From IMG/VR virus record IMGVR_UViG_3300032246_001445, positions 1-21,742 of that record: a DNA stretch of 21,742 bases. The stretch is one strand, 5' to 3'. The notes below the pieces were generated by a model, which saw only the letters and a program-made list of their open reading frames with translations, was not told where the DNA came from and made no database searches. This DNA is from a virus. This document shows positions 6,500-14,152 of this stretch, one piece after another. The stretch's first letter is position 1, and every line of letters begins with the position of its first letter. The position numbers and the translations under genes are program-made.

Positions 6500-6629
6500 C
6501 GGTGGGTGGCGCAGGTGGAGGTGTTGGTTGAGCACCTTCTGCTTGTGCGGTGTCCATTGAGGAACCCTGTGGGTTTTTTAATTTGCTAAACCAATCATTA
6601 CCTTGTAGTTCGCTTGGGTTTTCTGCCAT
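6483..6629 (-). CDS. Small Pro-rich protein (48 aa), unknown function
   Basis: From ATG 6629-6627, with a TGAGGTAAAG ribosome site directly upstream, the frame encodes 48 residues: MAENPSELQGNDWFSKLKNP, then a Gln/Ala stretch and a Pro-rich C-terminus (PTPPPAPPTDVAPQ). It starts 2 bases after the PP-loop gene and overlaps the nuclease gene, so it is coupled to both. It looks unstructured. Small Pro-rich tails of this kind often bind partner proteins; no function can be assigned. Confidence 0.7.
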   Translation of the reverse strand: MAENPSELQGNDWFSKLKNPQGSSMDTAQAEGAQPTPPPAPPTDVAPQ

Positions 6630-6631
6630 CT

Positions 6632-7729
6632 TTACCTCATAAAACTGTTATTGGGAACATAGAATTCATTTGGATCTAGATCATAAATGTATTCATATTC
6701 ACTACTTAGTGCTACTGGTGTATCACGTTGTAGAAACAGTTTGTATAGGCTACCAGCTTTCATTTTAAAATCTCTATACTCTTGGTCTTTAGTATAGTCA
6801 TAGATAACTTCTTTGGCATGGAATTTATAAGATTCCCAGTTATGTTTAATCTTCAACTGTTTGTTCGACATACTCCAAATCTGAAAGTAATCTTCAGTAA
6901 AAAAATGATGGAAATATGTGTTAACAAAATCTTTATCAATGTTCTTACGAATTGTTTTATCAACACGTAATATCATTCTGAAGAAAACAGATTGCCACTT
7001 AAAGTTGAAGTTGTACCACCAGAAAAAATCAAATACAGTTTTGATTTCACAAGGTGCTTGTTTTCCATGCTCGTGTAATATTTCATACCAAACATTTGCG
7101 AATGGTTCTGTTAAACCACGCTGCATAAAATAATCAACTACAATTTCTCTAGTATATGGCGAATGAATAATCTCAAAACTAAATCGATTCTTGAAGTCTC
7201 CGATAACATCAGTACCAAACAATTGATCGTTGTGTTCACCACCAATAATCAAACACTTCTTATCAAAGTAAAGTGTCATTCTGTCACTTGGCTTGACTGT
7301 TAATTTTCCACGAATGTGATTTTGATAGAAGTTTGGATTCTCACGAATGCTATCCATACTCATGACAACAACAAGTCTATCGCGATCTGACTCAGGGATT
7401 ACTTTTAAAAATGATACTAGAACAAGAGTTGAATCAATACCACCAGAGTAAAACACATAAAGTGGTAAGTCCATTTGTTTCGACTTCTCATATAATTCAG
7501 TTGCTCTTTTCTCGCAACATTGTTCATATGTTAAATCATACTTACTTAAATCTGTTGGCATGATATTTGGTTCATACAGTTTAAATCTGTATGGCATAAT
7601 AACACGCTCTGAACGATCAACTAGACTTACGTTCAAATTGATCATTTCATAAATGCTACCCCACTCAGGACATCCAGCAGCAGGATGTTCTCTAAGAATA
7701 TCGCAGTTGGCAAGATATAATTCTTTCAT
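6632..7729 (-). CDS. Asparagine-synthase-like PP-loop ATPase (365 aa)
   Basis: The protein has a PP-loop, SGGIDST (95-101), in YVFYSGGIDSTLVLVSF, which in this superfamily binds ATP and adenylates a carboxyl or carbonyl group (or makes a sulfur/amide transfer intermediate). A second motif GGEHNDQLFG (163-172) resembles the 'GxGxDELFGG' motif of asparagine synthetase C-terminal domains. There is no N-terminal glutaminase domain; instead residues 1-85 form another region with several Cys (9, 20, 71, 72). The C-terminal half is rich in Phe/Tyr/Trp and has no motif I know. The start is ATG 7729, sharing one base with the upstream stop (TGATG). Substrate unknown: nucleotide or base modification, amidation, or an unknown small molecule are all possible. 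Confidence 0.88.
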   Translation of the reverse strand: MKELYLANCDILREHPAAGCPEWGSIYEMINLNVSLVDRSERVIMPYRFKLYEPNIMPTDLSKYDLTYEQCCEKRATELYEKSKQMDLPLYVFYSGGIDSTLVLVSFLKVIPESDRDRLVVVMSMDSIRENPNFYQNHIRGKLTVKPSDRMTLYFDKKCLIIGGEHNDQLFGTDVIGDFKNRFSFEIIHSPYTREIVVDYFMQRGLTEPFANVWYEILHEHGKQAPCEIKTVFDFFWWYNFNFKWQSVFFRMILRVDKTIRKNIDKDFVNTYFHHFFTEDYFQIWSMSNKQLKIKHNWESYKFHAKEVIYDYTKDQEYRDFKMKAGSLYKLFLQRDTPVALSSEYEYIYDLDPNEFYVPNNSFMR

Positions 7730-8361
7730 CAGCAATGCGCATTTCTAACCAAAGCATGACAGGCATCTTTAAATCCTTGTCTTAATTCATCTCTGGTTGA
7801 TAGTTTATTAAATTTGTCAACATAAACACCAAACCATGCGAAATTTCTCATCTTGATCAACCCACTGGTTTCAAGCATGAGTGTAAGTTCTTCATATGCT
7901 GTTTTGTTGGAAATATTGTGAGCAGATGCATATTCAACTATACCATTAGCATATGTATCTGTCTTTGGATCACTGGCTTCCATATCTTTAATCAGGAATG
8001 CCATAATAGATTCGTCAAAATACAAGACGGATCTTTCATTTTGTCTACGGAATTGTTCTTCTAGAGCATGAATATAATGAGCACGAACAGAAGCAATTTT
8101 CTTGCGATCCATATACTCTTTGGTTATCAACAACTCTGGCATATAACCAATCCAAGTATCTTGTTTTGGTGTGAGTCTCAGCTTGTCTTTTTCAAAGTCA
8201 AACTGTTTAAGTTCTTGAGCAACCGAATCGATCTCTATTGGAATAACAACAACATCAGTGTTAATCATTCCTTTAGAAACTGCGATAGCAGTAGTAAATG
8301 ATTTTGGTAATGCTAAGATCGCTTTAGTTGATACATCAATTACGGTATATAAAGCACTCAT
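7729..8361 (-). CDS. Unknown phage protein (210 aa), partner of the PP-loop gene
   Basis: The soluble protein starts MSALYTVIDVSTKAILALPK. Its first part is beta/alpha (TDVVVIPIEIDSVAQEL), the middle is helical and basic (YMDRKKIASVRAHYIHALEEQFRRQ), and the end is helical. No catalytic motif, membrane segment or Cys cluster is visible. Its stop overlaps the PP-loop start by one base and its start overlaps the zinc-ribbon stop by four (ATGA), so the three are translated together and may act together. I do not recognise the family. Confidence 0.8.
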   Translation of the reverse strand: MSALYTVIDVSTKAILALPKSFTTAIAVSKGMINTDVVVIPIEIDSVAQELKQFDFEKDKLRLTPKQDTWIGYMPELLITKEYMDRKKIASVRAHYIHALEEQFRRQNERSVLYFDESIMAFLIKDMEASDPKTDTYANGIVEYASAHNISNKTAYEELTLMLETSGLIKMRNFAWFGVYVDKFNKLSTRDELRQGFKDACHALVRNAHC

Positions 8362-8510
8362 TCTTCATCATCAATTAGTTCTTCTTCCTCATATATATCG
8401 CTGCCACAAAATGGACAATATACGATATCGTTTTTGGTATAGTCGCCTTCTTTAAATTTTATGCTGCCATGCGCTCCGCAGCTTTCGCAATCAAAATGTT
8501 TAAGTGCCAT
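8358..8510 (-). CDS. Small zinc-ribbon protein (50 aa)
   Basis: ATG 8510-8508 shares one base with the nrdB stop (TAATG) and the frame ends at TGA 8360-8358. The 50 residues contain two CxxC knuckles, C8-ESC11-G and C32-PFC35-G, spaced 20 apart with a beta-rich linker (GSIKFKEGDYTKNDIVY) and then an acidic tail. That is the classic zinc-ribbon fold, which in phages serves in transcription, DNA or protein contacts. It probably binds one Zn2+. Whether it serves NrdB, the PP-loop enzyme or something else cannot be told. Confidence 0.85.
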   Translation of the reverse strand: MALKHFDCESCGAHGSIKFKEGDYTKNDIVYCPFCGSDIYEEEELIDDEE

Positions 8511-9493
8511 TATGCCCACACCTCTCCCCACTGACCAGATAACGCACCTTTAGCGTAGTCAGTAGCACGATTTTCAAAAAAGTTTGTATGAGTCGGTGCA
8601 TTAATCATTTCTTCTACCCATGGTAGTGGATTTTTCTTAACTTTGAATATTCCTTTTAAGCCAAGAGAAATTAAGCGACGATCTGCGATGTAACGAATAT
8701 ACTGTTTAACATCTTCTGGTGTTAACTCTTCCATAGCACCCATAGAGAATGCCAAGTCAATAAATTTTTCTTCAAGAGAAACCATTTTCTCAGCGATAGT
8801 ATATATCTGAGATTTCAAATCATCATTCCAAATTTCTTTGTTTTCTTCAATGTATGTTCTAAACAATTTAATCATTGATTCAGCATGCATTGTTTCATCA
8901 ACAATAGACCATGTGATGATTTGTCCCATACCTTTCATTTTGCCATGTCGTGGAAAATTCAACAACATAATGAATGATGAGAACAACTGCATACCTTCAG
9001 TAAAAGCAGAGAACGCAGCAATATTTGTTGCTACTGATTCCATTGTACCATTCTTATTTGAAAGATCAACAAAGTAATCGTGTTTGTCTTTCATTTCAGC
9101 ATATTCCAAAAACTCATTATATGTTGTTTCTGGCATACCAAGTGTTTCAATTAGGTGTGAGTAACCTGCAACGTGTAACGCTTCTCTTGCTGCGAATCCC
9201 ATCAACATCATTCTTATTTCTGGTTGTGGGAAGTATGGTAGGTAATTCTTCACGTATCCTCCCGCCACATCCACATCCCCTTGGACAAAGAATCGCAGAA
9301 TGTTTGTAAGGAAGTGTTTTTCTTCTTGTGTTAATTTCTTTTTCCAATCTTTGACATCCTCCATCATTGGTACTTCTGTGTGTAACCAGTGGGCTTGTTC
9401 ATGTTTTAACCAAGCATTATATGCCCACGGATAATGGAATGGTTTAAAGGAACTACGCTCATCTGTTAATTTTAATTTTGTTTTTTTAATCAT
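8510..9493 (-). CDS. nrdB: Ribonucleotide reductase class Ia, beta subunit
   Basis: NrdB houses the di-iron centre and tyrosyl radical that drive reduction of ribonucleotides in NrdA. All key residues are visible: iron ligands D73 (QGDVDV), E104 and H107 (REALH), E166 (FTEGMQLF), E200 and H203 (DETMH), and the radical Y111 four residues after H107. The spacings D-to-E (31) and E166-to-E200 (34) equal those of E. coli NrdB. At 327 aa it is slightly shorter than the E. coli protein; the H107-to-E166 stretch is 27 residues shorter, as is usual for phage and diverse bacterial forms. It starts inside the end of the upstream small membrane gene (8-base overlap), and its stop overlaps the zinc ribbon. 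It works with nrdA at 10509-12293. Confidence 0.97.
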   Translation of the reverse strand: MIKKTKLKLTDERSSFKPFHYPWAYNAWLKHEQAHWLHTEVPMMEDVKDWKKKLTQEEKHFLTNILRFFVQGDVDVAGGYVKNYLPYFPQPEIRMMLMGFAAREALHVAGYSHLIETLGMPETTYNEFLEYAEMKDKHDYFVDLSNKNGTMESVATNIAAFSAFTEGMQLFSSFIMLLNFPRHGKMKGMGQIITWSIVDETMHAESMIKLFRTYIEENKEIWNDDLKSQIYTIAEKMVSLEEKFIDLAFSMGAMEELTPEDVKQYIRYIADRRLISLGLKGIFKVKKNPLPWVEEMINAPTHTNFFENRATDYAKGALSGQWGEVWA

Positions 9494-9728
9494 CTTTTTT
9501 TCTAATCCTAATTCCTACATATGTTCCGAAAAATGCACCAAGACATGCTGGTATCAACAGCCAATGGTCAACTGTATAGTTTATTACTGCTACACTTGCA
9601 ACTAAAAATACAATTACACCCCATACACTGGATACCAATGCTTTATCTTCGTTTACTGCTTTTAAATAGTATGTATAAAATACATCAGTGAAAAACAGAG
9701 CAAAGAAAACAACAATCCATTCTGTCAT
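9486..9728 (-). CDS. Small three-pass membrane protein (80 aa)
   Basis: Hydrophobic segments lie at about residues 4-22, 30-50 and 56-74, and the C-terminus is basic (RIRKKDD), which should be cytoplasmic. The wording 'DHWLLIPACLGAFFGTYVG' matches small membrane proteins I recall next to phage RNR genes in T4-like phages; function unknown. It overlaps the 43-aa gene by four bases and the start of nrdB by eight. It might help anchor or regulate something at the membrane, but nothing shows a link to RNR beyond position. Confidence 0.8.
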   Translation of the reverse strand: MTEWIVVFFALFFTDVFYTYYLKAVNEDKALVSSVWGVIVFLVASVAVINYTVDHWLLIPACLGAFFGTYVGIRIRKKDD

Positions 9729-9856
9729 TTTTCTTCAACCTGTTTTTCTATTTTCTTAATTGGTTCAGGAAAGTATGGCTCAATCACATAATGATTAGCA
9801 CTCCACCATCCGATTGCAGAAAAGAATCCAACAACCACCCAACTAGCAACTAGCAT
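9725..9856 (-). CDS. Tiny single-pass membrane protein (43 aa)
   Basis: ATG 9856-9854 follows an exact GGAGAAA ribosome site. The 43 residues are a hydrophobic segment (MLVASWVVVGFFSAIGWW), then SANHYVIEPYFPEPIKK and a charged tail (IEKQVEEK). The 'GWWSANHYVIEPYFPEP' phrase is one I recall from T4-like phage small proteins. It lies between the amidotransferase-like gene (1-base gap) and the 80-aa membrane gene (4-base overlap); the pair of membrane genes may form a complex. Function unknown. Confidence 0.8.
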   Translation of the reverse strand: MLVASWVVVGFFSAIGWWSANHYVIEPYFPEPIKKIEKQVEEK

Positions 9857-9857
9857 A

Positions 9858-10508
9858 TTATTTCTCCGTAAGTTCATTAACAAAATTCAATAATAGATCA
9901 TGGTGTTTTCCACCATTCCAGTATTTGTTTATATACTGCCATGGTTTCTCATACCAATATAAAGGTGCTTCTGGATGACAACCAATTATTCCAACTCTTC
10001 CTTTGATGATCGCCATCGGATCACCATTAGCATATCTAGCGATTGTTTTGAATTTGGTTTCATCACCAATCAAAGCACAACCATCATAGAAATACATTTT
10101 TTCTTCTTGACCATTCCAAGTAACAGAAGCTACTGTACCAAAACTTCGTTTGACTCCAGCATTTGGTCTTTTGATATATTGAACAGCACGAACATCTTCA
10201 ATTATGTCAAGATACCATTGGTCAGCCCAATAAGCACCCATACATATACCAAGATAATACCCACCATCTTCAATAAACTTGGCTATTCTATTTCCAGTTC
10301 TCCTAGTAAAAAACTTATAAAAAGAATCAGAATCCCCAAGCCCACCAGGAAAAGCAACAATATCAACACCATTGAAAAAATTAACATCTTCTATATCCTT
10401 CTCATTAAATGTTTTTACATTATAATTTGAAGAAAGAGATTTCGTCATTGCTTCTACACAATCTTCAGAACACTCTGGATCATGTAAAAAAAGTGCGATG
10501 GTTTTCAT
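9858..10508 (-). CDS. Class-I glutamine amidotransferase-like (BPL_N-type) protein
   Basis: The 216-aa protein has the flavodoxin-like fold order of class-I amidotransferases: an N-terminal strand (TIALFLHD), a GG motif (VAFPGGLGD, 51-59), a nucleophile elbow GICMGAYWA with C89, and a late H178-x-E180 (GCHPEA), which together form the Cys-His-Glu triad. The shape best fits the BPL_N domain of biotin-protein ligases rather than a glutamine-dependent synthase, since no synthase domain is attached. The reaction is therefore unknown; it may hydrolyse or transfer a small amide. Its ATG lies immediately after the nrdA stop with no gap, so it is co-translated with the reductase genes. Confidence 0.85.
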   Translation of the reverse strand: MKTIALFLHDPECSEDCVEAMTKSLSSNYNVKTFNEKDIEDVNFFNGVDIVAFPGGLGDSDSFYKFFTRRTGNRIAKFIEDGGYYLGICMGAYWADQWYLDIIEDVRAVQYIKRPNAGVKRSFGTVASVTWNGQEEKMYFYDGCALIGDETKFKTIARYANGDPMAIIKGRVGIIGCHPEAPLYWYEKPWQYINKYWNGGKHHDLLLNFVNELTEK

Positions 10509-12293
10509 TTACCCCTCACATGCTAAACAATCGTTTCCTTCTGCTAAGGCACGTAAGTCAATTTCTTGTATGACTTCGCGTTCAATTTTTTTGGCTACTT
10601 TATCAGCCTTACCAATTTTCTCACTACGACAATAATATAAAGTCTTTAAACCTGATTTCCATGCTTGAAAGTGTACGGCATGGAGGTATTTAACATTCGC
10701 ATCAGGTCTGAAGAATAAGTTGAGAGATTGGGCTTGGTCAATATACTCTTGTCGATCAGCTGCGTGTTGGACAAGCCAGCGTTGGTCAATCTCCATACTT
10801 GTTTTGAATACATCTTTTGTCCAGTCATCCAGTATGTCCAGATGTTGGACGGAACCATCATTTGCGATGATACTTGACCAGATTTCGTTATAATCCATTT
10901 TGCTGTCTGCATCACATTTCTCCTTAATAATTTTATCGAGCCATTTATTTTTGTTTAACGAAGAACCCGATAGAGTGTCTTGACGATAAGCATTGGCACG
11001 CAAAGGTTCAATAGAAGGAGAAGTATTGCCCATGATAATGGAAGAAGAAGCATTGGGAGCAATAGCCATAAGATGACTAAAGCGATTCCCAGTACCCACT
11101 GCATCAAGTGCTTCACCTCTCTCCAATCCCAGTTCTTTATTAGCACGATCTAAACCTTCTCTGATATGTTTGAATATTTGTTTATTTTTTCCTACAGCCT
11201 GTGCTGATTCCCATGGTATGTTATTTTTTTGCAGATAGGCGTGCCATCCAAGAGCACCCACACCGATGCTTCTTTCACGCATGGCTGAGAATTTTGCACG
11301 CTCAATGGAGGAAGGCGCATTAAGAATAAAATACTGAAGAACATTATCAAGCATTTCTGCAGTATCACGAAGGAATAGAGGATCGTTTTTCCACTCATCA
11401 TAGTACTCCAAATTTAGTGAAGACAAGCAACAAACAGCAGTACGTTGCTCATTGGTTGGTAAAATAATTTCTGAACAAAGATTTGATTGATGTACTTTAA
11501 GACCTTTATCCTTCAACCATTGAGGTAATGCATTGTTACTTGTTGTGATGAAATGTAGATATGGTTCACCAGTCATCATGCGTAGTTCTAAAATCTGTTG
11601 CCACAACGCACGAGCAGAAACAACTTCACGAATGACACCACTATGTGGATCTTTTAATTCCCATGAGTCATCTGCTTCTGGATCAAGCATACAGTTTTCA
11701 ATAATCTGCATAAACTCATCAGGAATATTAACAGCATGATGTAAATTTAAACAGCGTAAATTTTGATCGCCTGTCGGCTTACGCATTTCTAGGAAAGGGA
11801 TAATGTCTGGATGATCAATAGACAAGTAAGCAGCATAACTCCCCCTGCGAGTACGACCCTGACGATATGCCAAAGAACTGGCATCATAGATTTTGAGGTG
11901 AGGCATGACACCAGTAGATTTGTCGTCTGCGCTACGAATACCAAAGCCAATCCCCACACCACCGCCAAGCATGCTAAGCCAATTAGTTTCGCTAAGATTA
12001 TCAACTAGTCCCTCTGCTGTGTCTTCAATGTAGTTGAGAAAACAAGAGATGGGCATGCCACGCTTACTTCTTCCGAAACTGAGAATAGGTGTCGAATAGC
12101 TGAGCCAATGTTTGCTTGAGTAATCATACAGTCGTTGCGCATGTTCTGGATTACTACCAAATTTTGTGCTAACGAATGCAAATCTTTCTTGTGGCGACTT
12201 CTCTTCATCTTTCATGTAACTTTCTTGTAATCTTTTGATTCCTAGTGAATCGAAAAGTGCATCTCTCTCGTAGTTCAGTACGATCTCTGACAT
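10509..12293 (-). CDS. nrdA: Ribonucleotide reductase class Ia, alpha subunit
   Basis: NrdA reduces ribonucleoside diphosphates to deoxy forms. Visible catalytic residues are the cysteine pair C84 (PISCFLNYIED) and C288 (AVCCLSSLNL), the radical site N271-x-C273-x-E275 (NLCSEI), the radical-relay tyrosines Y553-Y554 (LKTLYYCRS) and the C-terminal shuttle C589-x-x-C592 (CLACEG). I start at ATG 12293 (MSEIVLNYER); a longer frame to 12353 overlaps thyX and lacks a ribosome site. At 594 aa it is much shorter than the 761-aa E. coli protein, mainly because the N-terminal ATP-cone is absent. That fits the truncated NrdA of many T4-like environmental phages, which lose dATP feedback inhibition. It lies 13 bases after thyX. 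Confidence 0.97.
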   Translation of the reverse strand: MSEIVLNYERDALFDSLGIKRLQESYMKDEEKSPQERFAFVSTKFGSNPEHAQRLYDYSSKHWLSYSTPILSFGRSKRGMPISCFLNYIEDTAEGLVDNLSETNWLSMLGGGVGIGFGIRSADDKSTGVMPHLKIYDASSLAYRQGRTRRGSYAAYLSIDHPDIIPFLEMRKPTGDQNLRCLNLHHAVNIPDEFMQIIENCMLDPEADDSWELKDPHSGVIREVVSARALWQQILELRMMTGEPYLHFITTSNNALPQWLKDKGLKVHQSNLCSEIILPTNEQRTAVCCLSSLNLEYYDEWKNDPLFLRDTAEMLDNVLQYFILNAPSSIERAKFSAMRERSIGVGALGWHAYLQKNNIPWESAQAVGKNKQIFKHIREGLDRANKELGLERGEALDAVGTGNRFSHLMAIAPNASSSIIMGNTSPSIEPLRANAYRQDTLSGSSLNKNKWLDKIIKEKCDADSKMDYNEIWSSIIANDGSVQHLDILDDWTKDVFKTSMEIDQRWLVQHAADRQEYIDQAQSLNLFFRPDANVKYLHAVHFQAWKSGLKTLYYCRSEKIGKADKVAKKIEREVIQEIDLRALAEGNDCLACEG

Positions 12294-12306
12294 AGTTAAT
12301 TCCCTG

Positions 12307-12966
12307 TTATTCTTGTTGTATAAATTCTGACGATAATGGAAATACTTCAGCAATTACTTTTGCGCATGCTTTAGCAATTTCCATATGTTCTTTTTGTGTG
12401 CCATTGCCAGATCGTAATTGTATATAGTGAATCCAACTTCTGACAGTTCCATTCATATAAAGTTTAGAAACTGTATTTCCTTCTGGGAGCACAGCACGTG
12501 CCTGTTCTTTTGCTATTCCCTGTGAGATTGCCCACGCATATGCTTCCTTAGCAGTTTCGATAACACGCTTTTGTTGCTGTTCCCAAAATGCTTGAAGTTG
12601 TAAATCTTCAGTGGTAATACTGTTTTGACGATTCTTAGTATCTTGAAGACGTGCTTCTCTAATCTCAAAATCTAAATCCTGAGTCGGATCTGCATAACGC
12701 TGTGAAAATTCTTGAAACGAGAATGAACGATGGCGTAGCATTTGTCTTGCGATGTCACGTGTTGTTGTGATTTCAAGACAAATATTTACCATCTCTAATG
12801 GCGACCAATGCTGATTCTTAATCAGATATCTGATCAACTTCTCACTTGTTTCTTTGTTGTTTTGGTTGCTAGGATTACTAACACGAGCACAGAACGCAAC
12901 TAATTCTGTCATGTTTTCAGCAAAATATTCTGCTGGTTGCGAAAATGATATTAGTTCAATCTTCAT
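12307..12966 (-). CDS. thyX: Flavin-dependent thymidylate synthase
   Basis: ThyX makes dTMP from dUMP using methylene-tetrahydrofolate, FAD and NADPH. The family signature RHRxxSxxExSxRY is exact at residues 78-91 (RHRSFSFQEFSQRY). HWSPLE (53-58) is the usual upstream motif, and the late QARAVLPEG and RSWIHYIQLRSG regions contain the dUMP- and FAD-binding Arg residues. Length (219 aa) is normal. Its start overlaps the 44-aa gene by 11 bases. With nrdA and nrdB downstream, this forms a phage dNTP-supply operon. Confidence 0.97.
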   Translation of the reverse strand: MKIELISFSQPAEYFAENMTELVAFCARVSNPSNQNNKETSEKLIRYLIKNQHWSPLEMVNICLEITTTRDIARQMLRHRSFSFQEFSQRYADPTQDLDFEIREARLQDTKNRQNSITTEDLQLQAFWEQQQKRVIETAKEAYAWAISQGIAKEQARAVLPEGNTVSKLYMNGTVRSWIHYIQLRSGNGTQKEHMEIAKACAKVIAEVFPLSSEFIQQE

Positions 12967-13090
12967 GTAATTCTTTATCCTTTAATTCTTCCGAAGGTTT
13001 TGGTTTCTTTCCGAAAATGCGTTCATAGCCATCGTCCCACTTCTCCTGATCTTCTGGTCGACGCTTATCGCCTTTACCACCATCGCTCAT
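12956..13090 (-). CDS. Tiny charged phage protein (44 aa)
   Basis: ATG 13090-13088 follows a perfect AAGGAG site. The product begins MSDGGKGDKRRPEDQEKWDD, then YERIFGKKPKPSEELKDK. The opening 'MSxGGKGDxRRP ... W..RIFGK' is a pattern I recall from very small conserved proteins of T4-like and other phages. It is hydrophilic and probably disordered. It lies 10 bases after the primase stop and overlaps thyX by 11. Function unknown. Confidence 0.85.
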   Translation of the reverse strand: MSDGGKGDKRRPEDQEKWDDGYERIFGKKPKPSEELKDKELHED

Positions 13091-13100
13091 TCTACTCTCC

Positions 13101-14117
13101 TTAGCATTTTTTCCACTGATTAAATTTAACTGTTGCCTCTAAGCCAGAGACAGTGTTTTCGTCAATTAGATTGACGATTTTATCCTGCGACCATCCTGCT
13201 TTAAACAAGTCATTAATATCTTTATAACCTGTTTCTGGCATCAACGACACAGTATATCCTTTATCTATACACTTTGCAATTTGCTTACATAAATCTTTGT
13301 TTCTTGGTTCGTTATCAAATACGACTACAAGTTTAGAAACAAGACCACGCATATAATTTGAATCAAAAGAGGAGCCAGCAACTGCAATAGAATTGGGTAA
13401 GAAGAGACTATCAATTGGTCCCTCAACTGCATAAACTTTTTTATCAAAGTCAACTCTTTCAAGTCCATAAATTCTCTCCATATTATCATCAAGTTTAACT
13501 GTCATATATCTTGGTTCTTCATTACCGAATGCCCGACCCTGGAATGCATAAACTTTACCATGATCGTTGAAGAAAGGAATTACCAATCTTGGGTGTTCAT
13601 TTTCTTCTTCAGAAGTGTATGTATATTTAACGCTGTTTACATACTTCTTCCACTTCGGACAATAATAAAGTAGATCAAAATATTCGCTTGGGATTAAACG
13701 AGATTCTACATATACTCTGGCTGGATGTTCAGGGGGTAAGGTATCAATTCTACGCAACCCTTCTAAAATCTCATCTTTTAACTCAGTAAACACTGGTTTT
13801 GTGTCTGGATATGCTATATTTTTATGAGAATTGTGCTTATTTGCACCAGACTGATAACGCTCTACTACATATTGTTCATAGAGATATGAGTCAACATGCT
13901 TGATTAAATTACCGACGTTCGTGCTTACACCACAATTATGACATTTGTAGAATAAATCGGTTTTCTTTTGGAATATGTAGCCACGTGCCTTCAGCTTGTT
14001 TTTCTTCGAATCCCCACAGAATGGGCAAGAAAAATTGAAGGTGTAGTCACTCTGCTGTTTGAAATTACGCAGACGTGTACTTAACTGGGAGATGTATTTG
14101 TGATCAATATGTAACAT
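13101..14117 (-). CDS. DNA primase, T4 gp61-type, probably from a leaderless mRNA
   Basis: Primase lays RNA primers for lagging-strand synthesis with a helicase partner. An N-terminal zinc finger is built from C31-PFC34 and C59-HNC62 (CPFCGDSKKNKLKARGYIF, YKCHNCG). A TOPRIM domain follows, with the Glu of VYAVEGPIDSLF (E232) and the Asp of LVVVFDNEP (D268), then KDINDLF. This is the T4-like primase order, length 338 aa. ATG 14117 fits homologues, which begin just before a 'DHKYISxLSxRL' motif. There is no ribosome site: the TATAAT box ends 6 bases before the ATG, so transcription should begin on the A of the ATG. It heads the long operon of replication and nucleotide genes. Confidence 0.95.
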   Translation of the reverse strand: MLHIDHKYISQLSTRLRNFKQQSDYTFNFSCPFCGDSKKNKLKARGYIFQKKTDLFYKCHNCGVSTNVGNLIKHVDSYLYEQYVVERYQSGANKHNSHKNIAYPDTKPVFTELKDEILEGLRRIDTLPPEHPARVYVESRLIPSEYFDLLYYCPKWKKYVNSVKYTYTSEEENEHPRLVIPFFNDHGKVYAFQGRAFGNEEPRYMTVKLDDNMERIYGLERVDFDKKVYAVEGPIDSLFLPNSIAVAGSSFDSNYMRGLVSKLVVVFDNEPRNKDLCKQIAKCIDKGYTVSLMPETGYKDINDLFKAGWSQDKIVNLIDENTVSGLEATVKFNQWKKC

Positions 14118-14123
14118 AACATA

Positions 14124-14152
14124 ATTATACTCCGAATCATATAAAAAAGCAA
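14124..14152 (-). promoter_or_regulatory. Sigma-70-type promoter for the primase operon, built into a terminator
   Basis: On the minus strand TTGCTT (14152-14147), a 17-base spacer and TATAAT (14129-14124). The -35 box is the 3' arm of the terminator stem at 14143-14170. Transcription should begin at 14117, the A of the primase ATG. The spacer end ATTCGGAG recurs at 4709-4716. Confidence 0.8.

Noticed and set aside
6563-6579. AACCC-TGT-GGGTT followed by six T on the plus strand, like a terminator
   Set aside because: It faces the plus strand, where I see no gene, and it lies inside the 48-aa coding frame; a 5-bp stem is weak.
9975-10430. Plus-strand frame of 151 aa
   Set aside because: It is antisense to the amidotransferase-like gene, is rich in Ile/Ser/Thr as expected of a shadow frame, and has no ribosome site or motif.
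10646-10915. Minus-strand 89-aa frame inside nrdA
   Set aside because: Alternative frame of a fully supported enzyme gene.
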